Made by a program: the position numbers and the translations under genes. A stretch of 5,514 bases of DNA from contig DDYQ01000248.1 of the NCBI GenBank assembly GCA_002348005.1, forward strand, positions 1 through 5,514, written 5' to 3'. The notes beneath the pieces were generated by a model. It did no database searches, was not told the origin of the DNA, and saw only the letters and a program-made list of their open reading frames with translations. This stretch comes from Desulfobacteraceae bacterium UBA2230. GTDB taxonomy: Bacteria > Desulfobacterota > Desulfobacteria > Desulfobacterales > Desulfosarcinaceae. This document shows, one piece after another, positions 4,460 through 5,514 of this stretch (its first letter is position 1; every line of letters begins with the position of its first letter).

Positions 4460-5514
4460 GCCCGTCAGTCGTTGGCGCCATTGGAATCATCGCGCTGGTG
4501 GTCCTGATTTTCGCCCGCATGAATATCGGCATCACCATGGGCTTGATCGGCGTGGTGGGGTTTGGGGTGTTGCTTGGTTTCGAACCGGCTATGGGCCTGC
4601 TGCGAACGGTCCCCTACACGACATTTGCCAACCAGGATCTGTCGGTCATTCCGCTGTTTGTGTTGATGGGTTCTTTTGCTTTCACCGCCGGCATCAGCGA
4701 AGATATGTACCGCACGGTCTATATCTGGCTGGGACGCTTCCGCGGCGGTCTGGCGATGGCCACGGTGGCCGCGAGTGCCTTGTTTGCCGCAATCTGCGGG
4801 TCCAGCATCGCCACCGCAGCCACCCTGGGAAAGGTGGCCATGCCGGAAATGAACAAATACAATTACGCGCCTTCGCTCTCGACCGGCAGCCTGGCGGCCG
4901 GGGGGACGCTCGGCATTTTGATCCCACCCAGCGTAATGCTGCTGCTTTACGGCATCCTGACCGAACAGTCGATTGCCAAACTTTTCCTGGCCGGCTTTGT
5001 GCCCGGCATTATCCAGGCGCTTTTCTACTTGCTGGTGATCATCGTGGTCACCCAGCGCAACCCGCTGCTCGGACCTCCCGGCCCGCAATTCCCGCTGAAG
5101 GAGAAACTGCTGGCCGCCAAAGGCATCAGCGAAGTCGTCATTCTCTTCCTGGTGGTGATCGGGGGCCTCTATTTAGGCATTTTTACGCCCACCGAGGCGG
5201 CCGGAATAGGCGCCTTCGGCGCTTTTCTGGCCATGCTCTATCGGCGCAAAGTAAACTGGCCGAATCTCCGAGACAGCCTGATGGAGACCACCCAGACCAC
5301 GGGAATGCTGTTCCTGATCATTCTTGGGGCGATGCTGTTGAACTATTTTCTCTCGGTCACCCGCATGCCATTCGAACTGGCCAACTGGGTCGGCACTTTG
5401 GAGGTCAATCGGCACATTATTTTCATGGTCATCGTCTTTCTTTATATCTTCCTGGGCGCCCTGATGGATGAACTCGCCATCATGCTGCTCACCATACCGG
5501 TGATTTTTCCGGTC
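4456..5514 (+). CDS. dctM: TRAP transporter large membrane subunit, DctM family (3' end outside window)
   Basis: The frame from the ATG at 4456 runs 353 codons to the right edge without a stop. DctM proteins are usually about 425-440 residues, so perhaps 75-90 are missing. This is the transport-channel subunit, which moves substrate with ions in an elevator-like manner. Visible family motifs: AAICGSSIATAATLGKVAMP (111-130), the first hairpin/substrate region; AGGTLGILIPPSV (148-160) with the I-P-P-S turn; LFLAGFVPG (176-184); FTPTEAAGIGAFGA (243-256), a strongly conserved DctM signature; and GALMDELAIMLLTIPVIFPV at the edge (334-353). In that last segment D338 is followed by E339, where many homologues have proline or another small residue. 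It overlaps dctQ by four bases and should be translationally coupled to it. A catabolic gene for the substrate may lie beyond the edge. Confidence 0.95.
   Translation, partial: MSPSVVGAIGIIALVVLIFARMNIGITMGLIGVVGFGVLLGFEPAMGLLRTVPYTTFANQDLSVIPLFVLMGSFAFTAGISEDMYRTVYIWLGRFRGGLAMATVAASALFAAICGSSIATAATLGKVAMPEMNKYNYAPSLSTGSLAAGGTLGILIPPSVMLLLYGILTEQSIAKLFLAGFVPGIIQALFYLLVIIVVTQRNPLLGPPGPQFPLKEKLLAAKGISEVVILFLVVIGGLYLGIFTPTEAAGIGAFGAFLAMLYRRKVNWPNLRDSLMETTQTTGMLFLIILGAMLLNYFLSVTRMPFELANWVGTLEVNRHIIFMVIVFLYIFLGALMDELAIMLLTIPVIFPV

Noticed and set aside
4465..5088. - strand open frame of 207 codons opposite dctM
   Set aside because: The composition is rich in His, Gln, Arg and Asp, as expected from the reverse of a membrane-protein gene. 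The + strand frame carries the DctM motifs.

Overview
The window looks like part of a bacterial chromosome from a Gram-negative, non-enteric organism. The GNAT fragment, the TRAP binding protein and the IclR/MFS/TRAP combination most resemble sulfate-reducing or related Desulfobacterota. That placement rests on protein style recalled by eye, not on a search. No RNA gene, insertion sequence, CRISPR array or phage gene was seen.

Layout, left to right: (1) the C-terminal end of a GNAT acetyltransferase domain on the + strand, cut by the left edge (1-381). (2) An MFS transporter on the - strand (382-1629), whose stop codon abuts the GNAT stop with no base between. (3) An IclR-family regulator on the - strand (1678-2442), a short distance upstream of the MFS gene and probably co-transcribed with it. 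(4) A 350-base divergent control region (2443-2792) with a good sigma70-type promoter for iclR and two pairs of candidate operators, one member of each pair near each divergent gene. (5) A tripartite TRAP transporter operon on the + strand: periplasmic binding protein dctP (2793-3818), small membrane subunit dctQ (3929-4459) and large membrane subunit dctM (4456 to the right edge, incomplete). A hairpin with a T-run lies between dctP and dctQ, and dctQ and dctM overlap by four bases.

Taken together this is a regulated uptake locus for an organic acid. A single IclR regulator, probably responding to the substrate or a breakdown product, sits between two unrelated transporters (secondary MFS and TRAP) and may control both. 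The substrate cannot be read from this sequence; a carboxylate is likely because the TRAP binding protein keeps the conserved arginine. The genes are of known types. The less ordinary content is the regulatory architecture: the paired inverted repeats and the intercistronic terminator-like hairpin. No undescribed system was found.
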